Of a stretch of 64,000 nt of DNA, positions 37,643 through 47,643 are shown one piece after another. The notes under the pieces were generated by a model. The model was not told where the DNA came from. It saw only the letters and a program-made list of their open reading frames with translations, and did no database searches. The DNA lies in contig NZ_JHXK01000011.1 of NCBI RefSeq assembly GCF_000621745.1, positions 172,201 through 236,200 of the forward strand, in the 5' to 3' direction. The translations under genes were made by a program, and so were the position numbers. Within the stretch, counting starts at the first letter, position 1. Each line of letters opens with the position of its first letter. Source of the DNA: Clostridium beijerinckii HUN142 (GTDB lineage Bacteria > Bacillota > Clostridia > Clostridiales > Clostridiaceae).

Positions 37643-37676
37643 TTTTCCTCCTTATTATTATTTAGTTATTAATATA

Positions 37677-37716
37677 AAAGCGCATAAGCAACTATAAATA
37701 AGTGCTCATACGCTTA
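37677..37716 (-). terminator. imperfect hairpin terminator after the gene at 37721-38491
   Basis: The arms around AAAGCGCATAAGCA and TGCTCATACGCTTA pair with two mismatches. The minus-strand tail is CTTTTATATT, and it begins 5 bases past the stop codon. Confidence 0.55.
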
Positions 37717-37720
37717 TATT

Positions 37721-38491
37721 TTATTCAATCAATTCTAAAACCGGCCTATATCCTACAGTGTCATATTTTAAATCCTTAACTGACTGCTTAGAATATGTTG
37801 TTGAATAGTATCCTCTTATTATACAGAACTTTTCGCTTCTTGAGCCTTCACTTTGAGTGAATGATGAAAAGTTATACCAATGCCATAAAACATTATTATT
37901 TCCATTAAGCTTCTCATCATCAAATTTCTTTATATTATTATCTATATCATAATCTGCACTTAATGGAAGACCATCGATTTTATTAGAATTTACTATATAT
38001 CTATCCCATTCATTATTCTTATAATTCTTCTTTTCACTATACCCAGTTAAAAGCCTTAAAATATACTTTTCTCCTTCTATTATTACTACTTTACCGAAAA
38101 CTAAATTTTGATCATTTAATTCATTCCATGAAATATTTTTTAAAATATTTCTATCACAAATTAAGAGTTTCTTTCCAGCATCGTTTATCTCTATCCAAGA
38201 TAATCTATAATCATCATCTTTATCAGTATCCTTAATTTCTATTTTTTGACCTGCAAATGAATTAATGTCTTTGAACTGTAAAAAATCACCTGGTACTTTT
38301 TGTTTTTCATCATTTAGATATAAAGTACCAAAACTTCTAATTATACCTGTAGAATATGTCTTAATATCGATAATTTTCTTTATTTTTTTATTTCTAAATC
38401 TCTTACCCATTGCTATAACACCACTTAATGCTGCCATGGATCCAACAATGACTCCTGTTCCAATTAACTTATTTTTTTTACTTTTATCCAT
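37721..38491 (-). CDS. membrane-anchored protein of unknown function
   Basis: 256 residues from the ATG at 38491, where AAGGGGTGG lies 5 bases upstream; the in-frame codon at 38512 lacks a ribosome binding site. One N-terminal membrane segment (LIGTGVIVGSMAALSGVIAM) flanked by Lys, then a soluble domain with many aromatic and charged residues. The C-terminus, SVKDLKYDTVGYRPVLELIE, resembles the GYRPVLE ending seen in clostridial hypothetical proteins with a formylglycine-enzyme-like fold; that link is weak. Function unknown. Confidence 0.65.
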   Translation of the reverse strand: MDKSKKNKLIGTGVIVGSMAALSGVIAMGKRFRNKKIKKIIDIKTYSTGIIRSFGTLYLNDEKQKVPGDFLQFKDINSFAGQKIEIKDTDKDDDYRLSWIEINDAGKKLLICDRNILKNISWNELNDQNLVFGKVVIIEGEKYILRLLTGYSEKKNYKNNEWDRYIVNSNKIDGLPLSADYDIDNNIKKFDDEKLNGNNNVLWHWYNFSSFTQSEGSRSEKFCIIRGYYSTTYSKQSVKDLKYDTVGYRPVLELIE

Positions 38492-38852
38492 AAATTCCAC
38501 CCCTTTTACCATTGTATTTTATATATATTTCAATTAGCTTTATACAATTAATATATAATCATTCACTTAAGATTTATAGGCTTCTTAAATGTAATTTTAT
38601 TATTGCAACATATATATTTACATAAATTTAATTATATGACTTTTTTTATATTTTATTCTTTATAAAATCCAAATACTTTTATCTATAAATATCTTATTTA
38701 AATATTATAGTTTCCTAAGCTATGAATTTTATTGATTAAAACTTATATCACCTATTATATCTTATTATGATAAATGATTAAATACAAAATTTCTTATATT
38801 TTTGTATTATCAAAATCATAATTATTTAGCAAAGTAATTTTTATTAAGCATG
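38492..38852. other. intergenic region with repeat copy B
   Basis: About 360 AT-rich bases. It contains repeat copy B (about 38521-38620) next to the promoter region of the anchored protein gene. No ORF with a ribosome binding site and no strong hairpin were seen. Confidence 0.5.
38521..38620. repeat. copy B of the ~95-bp dispersed repeat
   Basis: The right end, CTTAAATGTAATTTTATTAT followed by TGCAACATATATATT, matches copy A (TTTAAATGTGAATTTATTAT then TGCGACATATATATT). The left half is more diverged (ATATATTTCAATT versus ATATATGTTGCAATT). Confidence 0.5.
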
Positions 38853-39920
38853 TTATTGCTTAATTGAAATTCTATTTTCTCCAATCTCATACTTTGTTAA
38901 CTTATTTCCATTTATAGAAATAACACCTTTAGAATAAGATTGCAAAAGATCGCCTTCATACTTAATTGTCTTCTTGGTCATGAGCTCTAAAACACTTCCT
39001 GCAGATTTATCATTAATATAAACCTTTCCTGAATAATCCACAATTATATCTTCTTTAGTTACTGGCTTCGGTAAAATCAACGTATTCCATTTTATTTTTC
39101 CTTCGTTTAATACTGAATAATATATTTTAGTAATATTACCGCTAACCTCTTCACCAAAATATACATTATCATTAATATCATTACCTAGTATTTTTATAAC
39201 TTTTGCATTTGGTATTTCTATGTTATTTGGACTATTTAATATGGTTGCGCCATTCCCCATTTCCATCACCGCATTTGTACTTGTAGTCGGAACTACTATA
39301 TTTCCAATTTCTTTATTTGATCTGACTTTCTCTAATTGATTCATTACATTAGCATAATATAGATCATTTTTTCCATTCGCTTTATTAATTTTTATGTAAA
39401 GACTATGCGTTGCAGTAGAAAATACTACATTGTCTACTTTATCATTTGCATTCCTTGTATCTATTTTCAACTCATTTAAATTAAAATCTGCAAGTTGTCG
39501 CGTTTCTCCTTTCTTTGCATCAAAAGATACTGGCTCAAAATAAGCTCCTCCTCTTTTTTGCACTTTTTGTATAACAATTATATTATTTTCATTAGTCAAC
39601 CATTTATAGAATACTACATCTCCGCCATCTTCACATTGAAATTCTTTTTCACTATTATCATTGCTATCTAATACTTTAAGTTTACTATTTTCTATATACG
39701 CAACAAATCTACCATCCGAGGATACTGACGCTTTAGAAACCCCATCTTTAATGTTAATTTCATTCTGCTTATTATCTTTTGGAGTTTCCTTTTCTTCAAC
39801 TTTTTCAGCTTGTATTTTTACATCTGAAGCTAAATATATATTTTCTACGTATAAAAATATACTTTGTTGAATTACTATTGCTACAAGTGTCCACACTACT
39901 ATTCTTATAAGGTTTTTCAT
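38853..39920 (-). CDS. membrane-anchored beta-propeller-like protein of unknown function
   Basis: 355 residues. N-terminal membrane anchor (IRIVVWTLVAIVIQQSIFLYV), a short Lys/Glu linker, then a repetitive beta-rich extracellular part with propeller-like strands (VSSDGRFVAYIENSKLKVLDS; DIIVDYSGKVYIND). No catalytic motif. It may form a WD40/TolB-like surface scaffold. It lies 93 bases downstream of the phosphodiester glycosidase gene on the same strand, with AGGAGAGGG before its ATG, so the two are probably co-transcribed and may act together at the cell envelope. Confidence 0.7.
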   Translation of the reverse strand: MKNLIRIVVWTLVAIVIQQSIFLYVENIYLASDVKIQAEKVEEKETPKDNKQNEINIKDGVSKASVSSDGRFVAYIENSKLKVLDSNDNSEKEFQCEDGGDVVFYKWLTNENNIIVIQKVQKRGGAYFEPVSFDAKKGETRQLADFNLNELKIDTRNANDKVDNVVFSTATHSLYIKINKANGKNDLYYANVMNQLEKVRSNKEIGNIVVPTTSTNAVMEMGNGATILNSPNNIEIPNAKVIKILGNDINDNVYFGEEVSGNITKIYYSVLNEGKIKWNTLILPKPVTKEDIIVDYSGKVYINDKSAGSVLELMTKKTIKYEGDLLQSYSKGVISINGNKLTKYEIGENRISIKQ

Positions 39921-40013
39921 TAACTACCCTCTCCTACAAAGATACTTCAAAATTACTTCTACTTTTGTATTATATGTAATATGTTATTATAATAATTTTT
40001 CATAAAATTTATT

Positions 40014-41054
40014 TTATTCAACATAAAAAGCTGTTGCAACAGATCTTTCACCATCCCAAGCATTTGGAGAATTTATTACCTCTCCTTTATAGTACATTGT
40101 AGAAGAATAACCGCCGTCAAGAGCACCCGCGTTAATAGCACCTCTATCTAACATTATTTCTTGAACATCATACAAACTTGCTCCAGGCGCTGTAATTTTC
40201 CGCCCATCAATAACTAAAAATATAACTGTACCATCTTCCTTCTGGCCGACTGCAGTTCTAGGATTAAGCCCATCAGATGTTTTATCTTTAACTTGAGGTT
40301 TACCATTTATAATAATATTAGGTCTTCGAAAACACATTGCTTCTTGTACTCCTAATTTTTGAAGCTCATCAAGAGTATGATCTCCCACAATAAGCTGACC
40401 ACCTTTAGTAAATGCTATGACATTTTCAACGTTGTTCCTACTTATGTTGGTCTTGGGATATACAACTTTTCCGCCTGATATAACAAATCCACCAGGTTCT
40501 GCACCAGTTCCAGCATAAAGTGTTCCATCAGAAGATTTATCTACAAAGGACCCACCATTAATAGCTGCAACAGCATTATTCTCTTCTGCCATTTCGCTGG
40601 TTTTCTGTCCCATTTTTCCCAAATACTTTGTCATTGCAACTTTAACTCCTAAAGGATTTTTTATTTCAAGTATATACCCATTATATCTATCTGTATGTAT
40701 ATCATATCTAGTTATTTCATTTCCACTAGTATATTTAACCTTTACTTTATTTAAATCTGTTTCTGTGTTTTGAGTATCATCCTCTTTCGTTTCTTGTGTA
40801 CTTTTATTAATTCCTAAAATTTCATTTATTTTTTCTTGGGACATAAAATCGGTTAGAATATATGCATGTCTTGTTCCAAGTAATGTCGAAACAAATACTT
40901 TTCTTGTATTTTCATATGGTCCAAAAAATAATACTAATGGCGTACTTATGCATAGAAAAATAATTATGTATATTATTCCCATAAAAAATACTAATGGCCT
41001 AAATTTTTTATTTTTAATCTCTTCTTTTTCCTGATGATTACTTTGCGTATCCAT
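40014..41054 (-). CDS. membrane-anchored phosphodiester glycosidase (NAGPA / DUF2233 family)
   Basis: 346 residues. Cytoplasmic N-terminus, one membrane segment (about 20-45), then an extracellular domain with NAGPA-family motifs: AAINGGSFVD, GLNPRTAVGQ, VIDGRKITAPGASLYDVQEIM and AINAGALDGGYSSTMYYKG, the last ending with INSP. The family removes GlcNAc-type sugars from phosphodiesters, or trims exopolysaccharide and teichoic-acid-like polymers in bacteria. AGGAGGT ribosome binding site. First gene of a likely pair with the propeller-like protein. Confidence 0.88.
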   Translation of the reverse strand: MDTQSNHQEKEEIKNKKFRPLVFFMGIIYIIIFLCISTPLVLFFGPYENTRKVFVSTLLGTRHAYILTDFMSQEKINEILGINKSTQETKEDDTQNTETDLNKVKVKYTSGNEITRYDIHTDRYNGYILEIKNPLGVKVAMTKYLGKMGQKTSEMAEENNAVAAINGGSFVDKSSDGTLYAGTGAEPGGFVISGGKVVYPKTNISRNNVENVIAFTKGGQLIVGDHTLDELQKLGVQEAMCFRRPNIIINGKPQVKDKTSDGLNPRTAVGQKEDGTVIFLVIDGRKITAPGASLYDVQEIMLDRGAINAGALDGGYSSTMYYKGEVINSPNAWDGERSVATAFYVE

Positions 41055-41187
41055 CGATTACCTCCTAATAAACTGTACATTACCTTAATATTGTATAAAA
41101 TTGTACAACAACCATTGTATAAAATAAAACTCATACAAAACAATATTTGTAATTAAAACAATTACATGTAATTTGCGTCAAAAACTT

Positions 41188-41233
41188 TAATGCACAATGT
41201 ACGTTAATTATAAATTATGTACATTATGCATTA
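41188..41233 (-). terminator. hairpin downstream of the dehydratase-activator gene
   Basis: TAATGCACAATGTAC pairs with GTACATTATGCATTA with one mismatch. On the minus strand it is followed by AAAGTTTTTGA. It sits about 50 bases beyond the stop codon at 41282. Confidence 0.5.
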
Positions 41234-41281
41234 TAAATACATGATTATGATAACTAAAATATTAATTTTAACACAATTTAA

Positions 41282-44200
41282 TTAAATATTGTCTTCAAGC
41301 GTTAAACCTGCCTCATTATGAAATTGTTGCTCTGCAATGCTCTCATTTTGTTTTTTATGATATTTAACTTCATCCCCTAAATTTTTAAAGGCAACTGATA
41401 ACATTAGCTTAATTCTGTTCAACTGGTTTACATTTGAGGCACCCGGATCATAATCTATAGCCACTATATTTGATTTTGGGTATCTTTCCTTTAGTGCTTT
41501 TATCATACCTTTTCCAGTAACATGATTAGGTAAACATGCAAAAGGTTGAAGACAAACTATATTGCTTGTACCAGATTCAATAAGTTCTATCATTTCCGCT
41601 GTCAAAAACCATCCTTCTCCTGTTTGATTTCCAAGAGAAAGTATAGGTGATGCCATACCAGCTAATTCTTTTATATGCTTGGGCTTAGAAAATCTAGTAC
41701 TTTTTTCTAGTTGCTTTTTCATAGTTTTTCTATATGTTTCAATATAAGAAATCGCCATATTACATAAATTTTTAGAAAGTTTACTTCCCGCCAAGTATTT
41801 CGCTTTAAAATCCGCATCAAATGCTGAGTAGAAAAAGAAATCTAAAAGATCTGGCACTACTGCTTCTGCCCCTTCATTTTCTAAAATCCCTACGATATCA
41901 TTGTTAGCTGTTGGGTGAAATTTCACTAGTATTTCTCCAACAACACCAACCTTTGGTTTTTTTACACTTAGTAATGGTAAAGTATCAAAATCTTGAATAA
42001 TCTCTTTTATATTTTTGTTAAATTCTCTTTTGCTTCCATTAATTAAATTTGATTTTACTCTTTCACTCCAGCTCTTATAAAGATCATTTGCAGATCCTTT
42101 AACTTTTTCATAAGGTCTTGTTTTATATAATATCCTCATAAATAAGTCTCCATATACTAATGCCATAATTGCTTTATGAAGCAGCTTTGGAGTAATCTTA
42201 AAACCTGGTTGTTTTTCAAGTCCTACTGCATTTAATGATATAACTGGTACTTGATCAAAGCCAGCATGTTTTAAAGCCATCTTTAAAAATCCAATATAAT
42301 TTGTTGCTCTGCAACCACCACCAGTTTGAGATATTATAACTGAAGTATTATTTAAATCATATTTTCCCGATTTTAGTGCTTCAATTATTTGTCCAATTAC
42401 TATAATTGATGGATAGCAAGCATCATTGTTAACATATTTTAATCCTTCGTCAACAGCTTTCATATCCATCGATGGTAAAACCTCCAAATTATATCCCGAT
42501 GCATTTACTGCTGTCTCTATCAAATCAAAATGAATAGGAGACATTTGAGGGCATAAAATTGTATGTTTTTTTCTCATTTCAGGTGTAAATACTGGGTTTT
42601 TGTATACAATTTGTTCTTCAACTGGTTTATAATTTTTTCGTTCTCTTTCACCCATGGCAGCTTTTAATGATCTAATTCTAATCTTAGCAGCTCCTAAATT
42701 ATTTCCTTCATCTATTTTTAAAACTGTATATATTTTTCCTTTTGAAGATATAATTTCAGAAACTTGATCTGTAGTAACTGCATCTAGTCCACAGCCGAAA
42801 GAATTTAGCTGAATCATATCTATACAAGGCTCATCAGCAACAAAAGCAGCAGCTCTGTATAGCCTTGAGTGGTACATCCACTGATCTACAACTCTAAGTT
42901 TATCTTTTAATACACCTAAATGTGATACACTATCTTCTGTTAATACTGCCATATCGAAAGAATTTATTATATCAGGAATCCCATGATTTATTTCTGGATC
43001 TATATGATAAGGTCTTCCACCTAATACTATTCCTTTTTTATTATTCTGCCTTAAATATGAAATAACTTCCTCACCTTTTCTTTGAATGTCCTTTTTAAAA
43101 CTCTCCCTCTCTTTACTTGCTTCTTCTACTGCTACTTTAGCTTCTTGCATACTTACGTTAAATACCTGGAATTCATCCACTATTCTCTTTGCAAGTTCCT
43201 TTTCATTATCCAAAGATAAAAATGGTTCCATAAAATTAATATCATTTTCCTTTAATTCATCCATATTGTTTTTAATAGCTTCTGGATAAGAAGTTACCAT
43301 AGGACAATTATAATGATTTTGAGCATCCATGAACTCTTTTTTCTCATAAGATATACAAGGATAAAATATATTTTTAATTCCTCTATTTATTAAATTCATT
43401 ATATGACCATGAGCCAATTTTGCTGGATAACAAGCTGACTCTGATGGAATTGTTTCAATTCCAAGTTCATATATCTTCTTACTTGAAGGTGCTGATAATT
43501 TAACACTAAAGCCCAAGTTAGTTAAAAGTGTAAACCAAAATGGATAATTTTCATACATATTAAGAACTCTTGGAATTCCGATAACCCCACGTTTAGCTTC
43601 TTCTTCTTTTAAAGGCTTATACCCAAAGGTTCTCTTATATTTATAATCGAATAAATTTGGTAGTTTGTTTTCTTTAGATTTTTCTATTCCAAGCCCTCTT
43701 TCGCACCTATTTCCAGAAATAAACTCCTCATCTGTAGAGAATTTATTTACAGTAAGTAAACAATTATTTCCGCACTTTCCACATCGTCTAAATGATGATG
43801 TCATTTCAAATTCATCTATTCTGTCTCTAGGCAATAAAGTTGACTTTTCCCCTTCAATATATCTTTCCTTTGCAATAAGAGCGCAACCAAATGCCCCCAT
43901 TAGTCCCGAAATGTCTGGTCTTACCGCTTCTCTTCCTGATATAAGTTCAAAACTCCTAAGTACAGCTTCATTGTAAAATGTTCCGCCTTGTACTATAACT
44001 TTTTCACCTATATCTTTTTCATCTCTTAACTTTATTACTTTAAACAAAGCATTCTTTATAACCGAATATGAAAGGCCAGCCGATATATCTGAAATCTCAG
44101 CCCCTTCTTTTTGGGACTGTTTAACTCTTGAATTCATAAATACTGTGCACCTAGAACCTAAATCCACTGGAGCTTTAGATTTTAAAGCTTCTTTTGCGAA

Positions 44201-45595
44201 ATCCTCTACCTTCATATCAAGAGACTTAGCAAAGCTCTCAATAAAAGATCCGCATCCTGATGAACAAGCTTCATTTAAAAGTATTCCATCAATTGCATCA
44301 TTTTTTATCTTTATGCACTTCATATCTTGTCCGCCTATATCCAAAATAAAATCTACACCCGGCAAGAAATGATCTGCAGCCTTATAATGCGCAATTGTTT
44401 CGATTTCTCCAATATCTATATGAAGAGCTGCCTTAATAAGAGCTTCTCCATATCCTGTAACAGAAGAGTTAACAATTTCTATTGTTTCTGGGAGTTTTTC
44501 ATACAGATCTTTCATGATTTCTACAACTTTGTTTAGCGGATTTCCTTCATTACTTCCATAGTATGAATATAAAAGCTCAGAATTTTTACCTATGAGTGCT
44601 GCTTTAGTAGTAGTCGAGCCAGCATCTATTCCCAAAAACGCCTGTCCTTTATATTCTCCTAACTCTCCTTTTTTTACAACACTTTTATCATGTCTCTCTT
44701 TAAACTTATTATAATCTTCATTATCTTTAAATAATGGATCAAGTCTTGGTTCTGTGTCATCCTTTATATTAGAAATATCAGAAATTTTATCTACTATGTT
44801 TTTTAAAGATGTTGATTTTTCCTTTACTGACAGTAGAGCTGCTCCCATTGCAACAAAAAGTTGCGAGTTTTCTGGGGCAATCACCTCTTCATCCTTTAAA
44901 TTCAATGTTTCAATAAATCTGTTTCTTAATTCTGAAAGGAAAAATAAAGGACCTCCTAAAAATGCCACATTTCCTCTTATAGGCTTACCACATGCAAGCC
45001 CCCCTATAGTCTGGTTAACTACGGCTTGAAATATTGATGCGGCTATATCGCTTTTTTTAGCACCTTCATTTATCAATGGCTGCACATCTGTTTTCGCAAA
45101 AACTCCACATCTTGATGCTATAGGATATATTACTTTATATTCTTTAGCATATTCGTTTAATCCCATTGCATCAGTATTCAATAATATAGCCATTTGGTCA
45201 ATGAAAGCTCCAGTACCTCCTGCACAACTTCCATTCATTCGTTGCTCTATTCCACCTCTAAAATATGTAATTTTGGCATCTTCTCCGCCTAATTCTATTA
45301 CAACATCAGTCTCAGGAATAATCGTTTCAACGGTTTTTGAACATGCGATTACTTCCTGTACAAAACCAAGATTAAGCCATTTCGATACTGACAATCCTCC
45401 TGACCCTGTTATATTAATTTTACAGTTAATATTCCCTAATTCCTCATAACATTCCTTTATTAAGTCAATTATTGTACTTCTTATATCTGAAAAGTGTCTT
45501 TTATATTTACTATATATTAAAATGTTCTCATTATTAAGAACCACTAATTTTACTGTTGTTGATCCTATATCTAAACCAATTTTATAATTTATCAT
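41282..45595 (-). CDS. 2-hydroxyacyl-CoA dehydratase activator / D-component fusion protein
   Basis: 1437 residues. Two BadF/HgdC-type ASKHA ATPase domains: first at about 1-260 ([33 protein letters not shown]) and second at about 318-585 ([36 protein letters not shown]). The Cys of each CAGGTG/CSSGCG loop would ligate a bridging [4Fe-4S] cluster. A DUF2229 region starts near 665 ([14 protein letters not shown]), then Cys-containing HgdB-like segments follow to the end. In known systems the activator injects an electron into the dehydratase. No separate hgdA/hgdB genes, CoA transferase or electron-transfer genes are nearby, so the substrate is unknown. AGGTG ribosome binding site. Confidence 0.9.
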   Translation of the reverse strand: MINYKIGLDIGSTTVKLVVLNNENILIYSKYKRHFSDIRSTIIDLIKECYEELGNINCKINITGSGGLSVSKWLNLGFVQEVIACSKTVETIIPETDVVIELGGEDAKITYFRGGIEQRMNGSCAGGTGAFIDQMAILLNTDAMGLNEYAKEYKVIYPIASRCGVFAKTDVQPLINEGAKKSDIAASIFQAVVNQTIGGLACGKPIRGNVAFLGGPLFFLSELRNRFIETLNLKDEEVIAPENSQLFVAMGAALLSVKEKSTSLKNIVDKISDISNIKDDTEPRLDPLFKDNEDYNKFKERHDKSVVKKGELGEYKGQAFLGIDAGSTTTKAALIGKNSELLYSYYGSNEGNPLNKVVEIMKDLYEKLPETIEIVNSSVTGYGEALIKAALHIDIGEIETIAHYKAADHFLPGVDFILDIGGQDMKCIKIKNDAIDGILLNEACSSGCGSFIESFAKSLDMKVEDFAKEALKSKAPVDLGSRCTVFMNSRVKQSQKEGAEISDISAGLSYSVIKNALFKVIKLRDEKDIGEKVIVQGGTFYNEAVLRSFELISGREAVRPDISGLMGAFGCALIAKERYIEGEKSTLLPRDRIDEFEMTSSFRRCGKCGNNCLLTVNKFSTDEEFISGNRCERGLGIEKSKENKLPNLFDYKYKRTFGYKPLKEEEAKRGVIGIPRVLNMYENYPFWFTLLTNLGFSVKLSAPSSKKIYELGIETIPSESACYPAKLAHGHIMNLINRGIKNIFYPCISYEKKEFMDAQNHYNCPMVTSYPEAIKNNMDELKENDINFMEPFLSLDNEKELAKRIVDEFQVFNVSMQEAKVAVEEASKERESFKKDIQRKGEEVISYLRQNNKKGIVLGGRPYHIDPEINHGIPDIINSFDMAVLTEDSVSHLGVLKDKLRVVDQWMYHSRLYRAAAFVADEPCIDMIQLNSFGCGLDAVTTDQVSEIISSKGKIYTVLKIDEGNNLGAAKIRIRSLKAAMGERERKNYKPVEEQIVYKNPVFTPEMRKKHTILCPQMSPIHFDLIETAVNASGYNLEVLPSMDMKAVDEGLKYVNNDACYPSIIVIGQIIEALKSGKYDLNNTSVIISQTGGGCRATNYIGFLKMALKHAGFDQVPVISLNAVGLEKQPGFKITPKLLHKAIMALVYGDLFMRILYKTRPYEKVKGSANDLYKSWSERVKSNLINGSKREFNKNIKEIIQDFDTLPLLSVKKPKVGVVGEILVKFHPTANNDIVGILENEGAEAVVPDLLDFFFYSAFDADFKAKYLAGSKLSKNLCNMAISYIETYRKTMKKQLEKSTRFSKPKHIKELAGMASPILSLGNQTGEGWFLTAEMIELIESGTSNIVCLQPFACLPNHVTGKGMIKALKERYPKSNIVAIDYDPGASNVNQLNRIKLMLSVAFKNLGDEVKYHKKQNESIAEQQFHNEAGLTLEDNI

Positions 45596-45749
45596 ATTTA
45601 TTTCACCTACTCTGTTTTTTCAATGTACATATGTGGTTATATAATTTTAAAACTTAATAAATAATTCCATATGTATACTAATATAAAGTATTGTCTATAA
45701 TTATAAAGAATTTAAGGTAATATTTACAATTTTCTATTGGAGGTCACAA

Positions 45750-46106
45750 ATGAATTATTTTACTGAAGGAAACAAATTTTATAATATGAAGGATTACGAA
45801 AAAGCCATGGATTATTATAAAAAGTCTGCATCAGAAAATTTAAACACGGCTTGTTCATACTATAATTGTGGAGTTTGTTTAATTAAACTCAAAAAATTTG
45901 ATGATGCAATAATTATGCTTAACAAAGCAATTTCTATTAAACATGAAAGTAAATACTATTTTAACCTTGGATATTGCTATGTCATGAAAGAAAATTTTAA
46001 TACGGCTTTACGTCTCTTTAATTTAGCATGGTCAATAGATCCTAATGACAAAGATTGTGAAAAAGCCATAGATCTTATTATTTCAAAATTAAAAAAGGCA
46101 AACTAA
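45750..46106 (+). CDS. small tetratricopeptide-repeat protein
   Basis: 118 residues made of three TPR units (EGNKFYNMKDYEKAMDYYKK; YNCGVCLIKLKKFDDAIIML; FNLGYCYVMKENFNTALRLF), forming a helical protein-binding surface. No other domain or signal. Strong GGAGG ribosome binding site. It stands alone on the plus strand and is convergent with the transglutaminase gene, one base separating the two stop codons. Partner unknown. Confidence 0.85.
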   Translation: MNYFTEGNKFYNMKDYEKAMDYYKKSASENLNTACSYYNCGVCLIKLKKFDDAIIMLNKAISIKHESKYYFNLGYCYVMKENFNTALRLFNLAWSIDPNDKDCEKAIDLIISKLKKAN

Positions 46107-46107
46107 G

Positions 46108-46827
46108 TTACCATTCACCAGCAATTTCTTCTACATTATGCTTATTAAATAAATTGGAATCAAAATAATTTCCTCCATCATAGAAGGTTGTATCCACATT
46201 GATCCATTTATTTTCATCTTCTAAATAAACTTGATTCCATGCATGGCCAACATATTGTTCCCCATCATAAGCTTGGCCTCCTAAAAGTCTTACTTTAAGA
46301 TTAACAGCTCTCGACATTGCTACATAAAGGCATGCCTTATCAAAGCAAATACCTGTTTTACTACCGAAAGCTGGTATTGCACCGCTTTCCGGCATCTTTT
46401 GAGCGTCCCCACCGCTTAAAACTTCCTGCGCTTTTTCATTATCATATTTTATATTGCTTCCAATCCAACTATATAATATTTTTGCCTTTTCCCTATCACT
46501 TTTAGCACCCTGAGTTAATTTTGTTGCTTTATTATCAATTTCTTCATTTGATTTTATTCCTTCTTCTATAGTAACTCCATTATAAATAATAATTTCTTTT
46601 GACGATGTATTTTTAATTGACTGTATCTTCTTAAATAATCCACTGTTAACAATTTTGCTATTTTCACTTGGTGAATATTCTTGCTTAAGAATATTTTCTG
46701 TAAATGAATGAATGGACGTGGAATTAAATATTATACTAGGAAAGACTAATAGTGCAATTATGATACTTACTTGAATACATCCAGAGATGATTCCATTAAC
46801 TACCAACATAGCTTTGTTTTCATTCAT
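46108..46827 (-). CDS. membrane-anchored transglutaminase-like protein
   Basis: 239 residues. N-terminal hydrophobic segment (VNGIISGCIQVSIIIALLVF) serving as anchor or signal, then a transglutaminase-core domain: Cys in KTGICFDKACLYVAM, His in YVGHAWNQVYL and Asp in INVDTTFYD. Likely a surface protease or amidase; substrate unknown. TGGAGGA ribosome binding site. Unlike the enzyme at 29920-30945, it has no wall-binding repeats. Probably a single-gene transcript. Confidence 0.85.
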   Translation of the reverse strand: MNENKAMLVVNGIISGCIQVSIIIALLVFPSIIFNSTSIHSFTENILKQEYSPSENSKIVNSGLFKKIQSIKNTSSKEIIIYNGVTIEEGIKSNEEIDNKATKLTQGAKSDREKAKILYSWIGSNIKYDNEKAQEVLSGGDAQKMPESGAIPAFGSKTGICFDKACLYVAMSRAVNLKVRLLGGQAYDGEQYVGHAWNQVYLEDENKWINVDTTFYDGGNYFDSNLFNKHNVEEIAGEW

Positions 46828-46965
46828 AAATTTTCCTCCACCAATGATATTTTCATCTTATTATAATGTATATTCTAATTATATCAAAAATGAGAACATA
46901 AGGATATTAAAAATACATCTAAAATATATACTTTGAATTTCTACAAGCGGAATATAACTACTCTG

Positions 46966-47607
46966 CTAAAAATCCTCCACGTCCACAGCCATAACTTTTT
47001 TAATTACTTCACTAGTAACATCTGTATTATATCCCTTTGACATTAGATGCCTATATAATTTTCCTGAAATCTTATAAGTATCTGTTTCTTTCTTCTTTAT
47101 TAGATTATATTTTTTTTGTGCTATATCAAATGCAATATTTTTTTCATTGTCTGTATCTAGACTTAATAATTCCTCATTAATAATTTCTTTGCAAACCCCT
47201 TTACGAAGTAATGTGTATTTTATTTTCTGACTTCCCATTGTGCGTAATTTGTCTCTTATAAAAATCTTTGCATAATTACTGTCATTTATAAAATTATATT
47301 CTTCAAGAAATTCAATAGCTTTATTAATAGATATTTCATCATATTCTTTAAGCCTTAACTTATCTCTAACCTCTTTTTCAGTTTTATATGTCCTTTCTAT
47401 TATTCTCAAGGCAGATTCCTTACACCTCATAAAGTTTTCACTTTCTGCTAGTATTTTTAATTTCTCAGAATCTATTTCACTATTTACTTTAAGACTTTCT
47501 TTATAAACTAATTCTGCTGAAATAGAAAAAGCATATTCACCGTCTAAAAATAAGTTAACTCTTTCTTTGTTTCTCTTTTGAAGTTCTATTTTCGTTATTT
47601 TTGCCAT
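46966..47607 (-). CDS. recX: RecX regulatory protein
   Basis: 213 residues from the ATG at 47607; the in-frame GTG at 47622 overlaps the AAAGGTG ribosome-binding-like sequence, so the ATG is preferred, although its spacing (12) is long. Three helical RecX repeats: NFMRCKESALRIIERTYKTEKEVRDKL-type, FLEEYNFINDSNYAKIFIRDK and KYTLLRKGVCKEIINEEL, read in parts. It binds RecA filaments and limits or modulates recombination. It begins about 36 bases after the M16 peptidase stop codon and is probably co-transcribed with it. Confidence 0.88.
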   Translation of the reverse strand: MAKITKIELQKRNKERVNLFLDGEYAFSISAELVYKESLKVNSEIDSEKLKILAESENFMRCKESALRIIERTYKTEKEVRDKLRLKEYDEISINKAIEFLEEYNFINDSNYAKIFIRDKLRTMGSQKIKYTLLRKGVCKEIINEELLSLDTDNEKNIAFDIAQKKYNLIKKKETDTYKISGKLYRHLMSKGYNTDVTSEVIKKVMAVDVEDF

Positions 47608-47643
47608 AGTTAAAACTTTCACCTTTTTTTATTATTTAATTTA

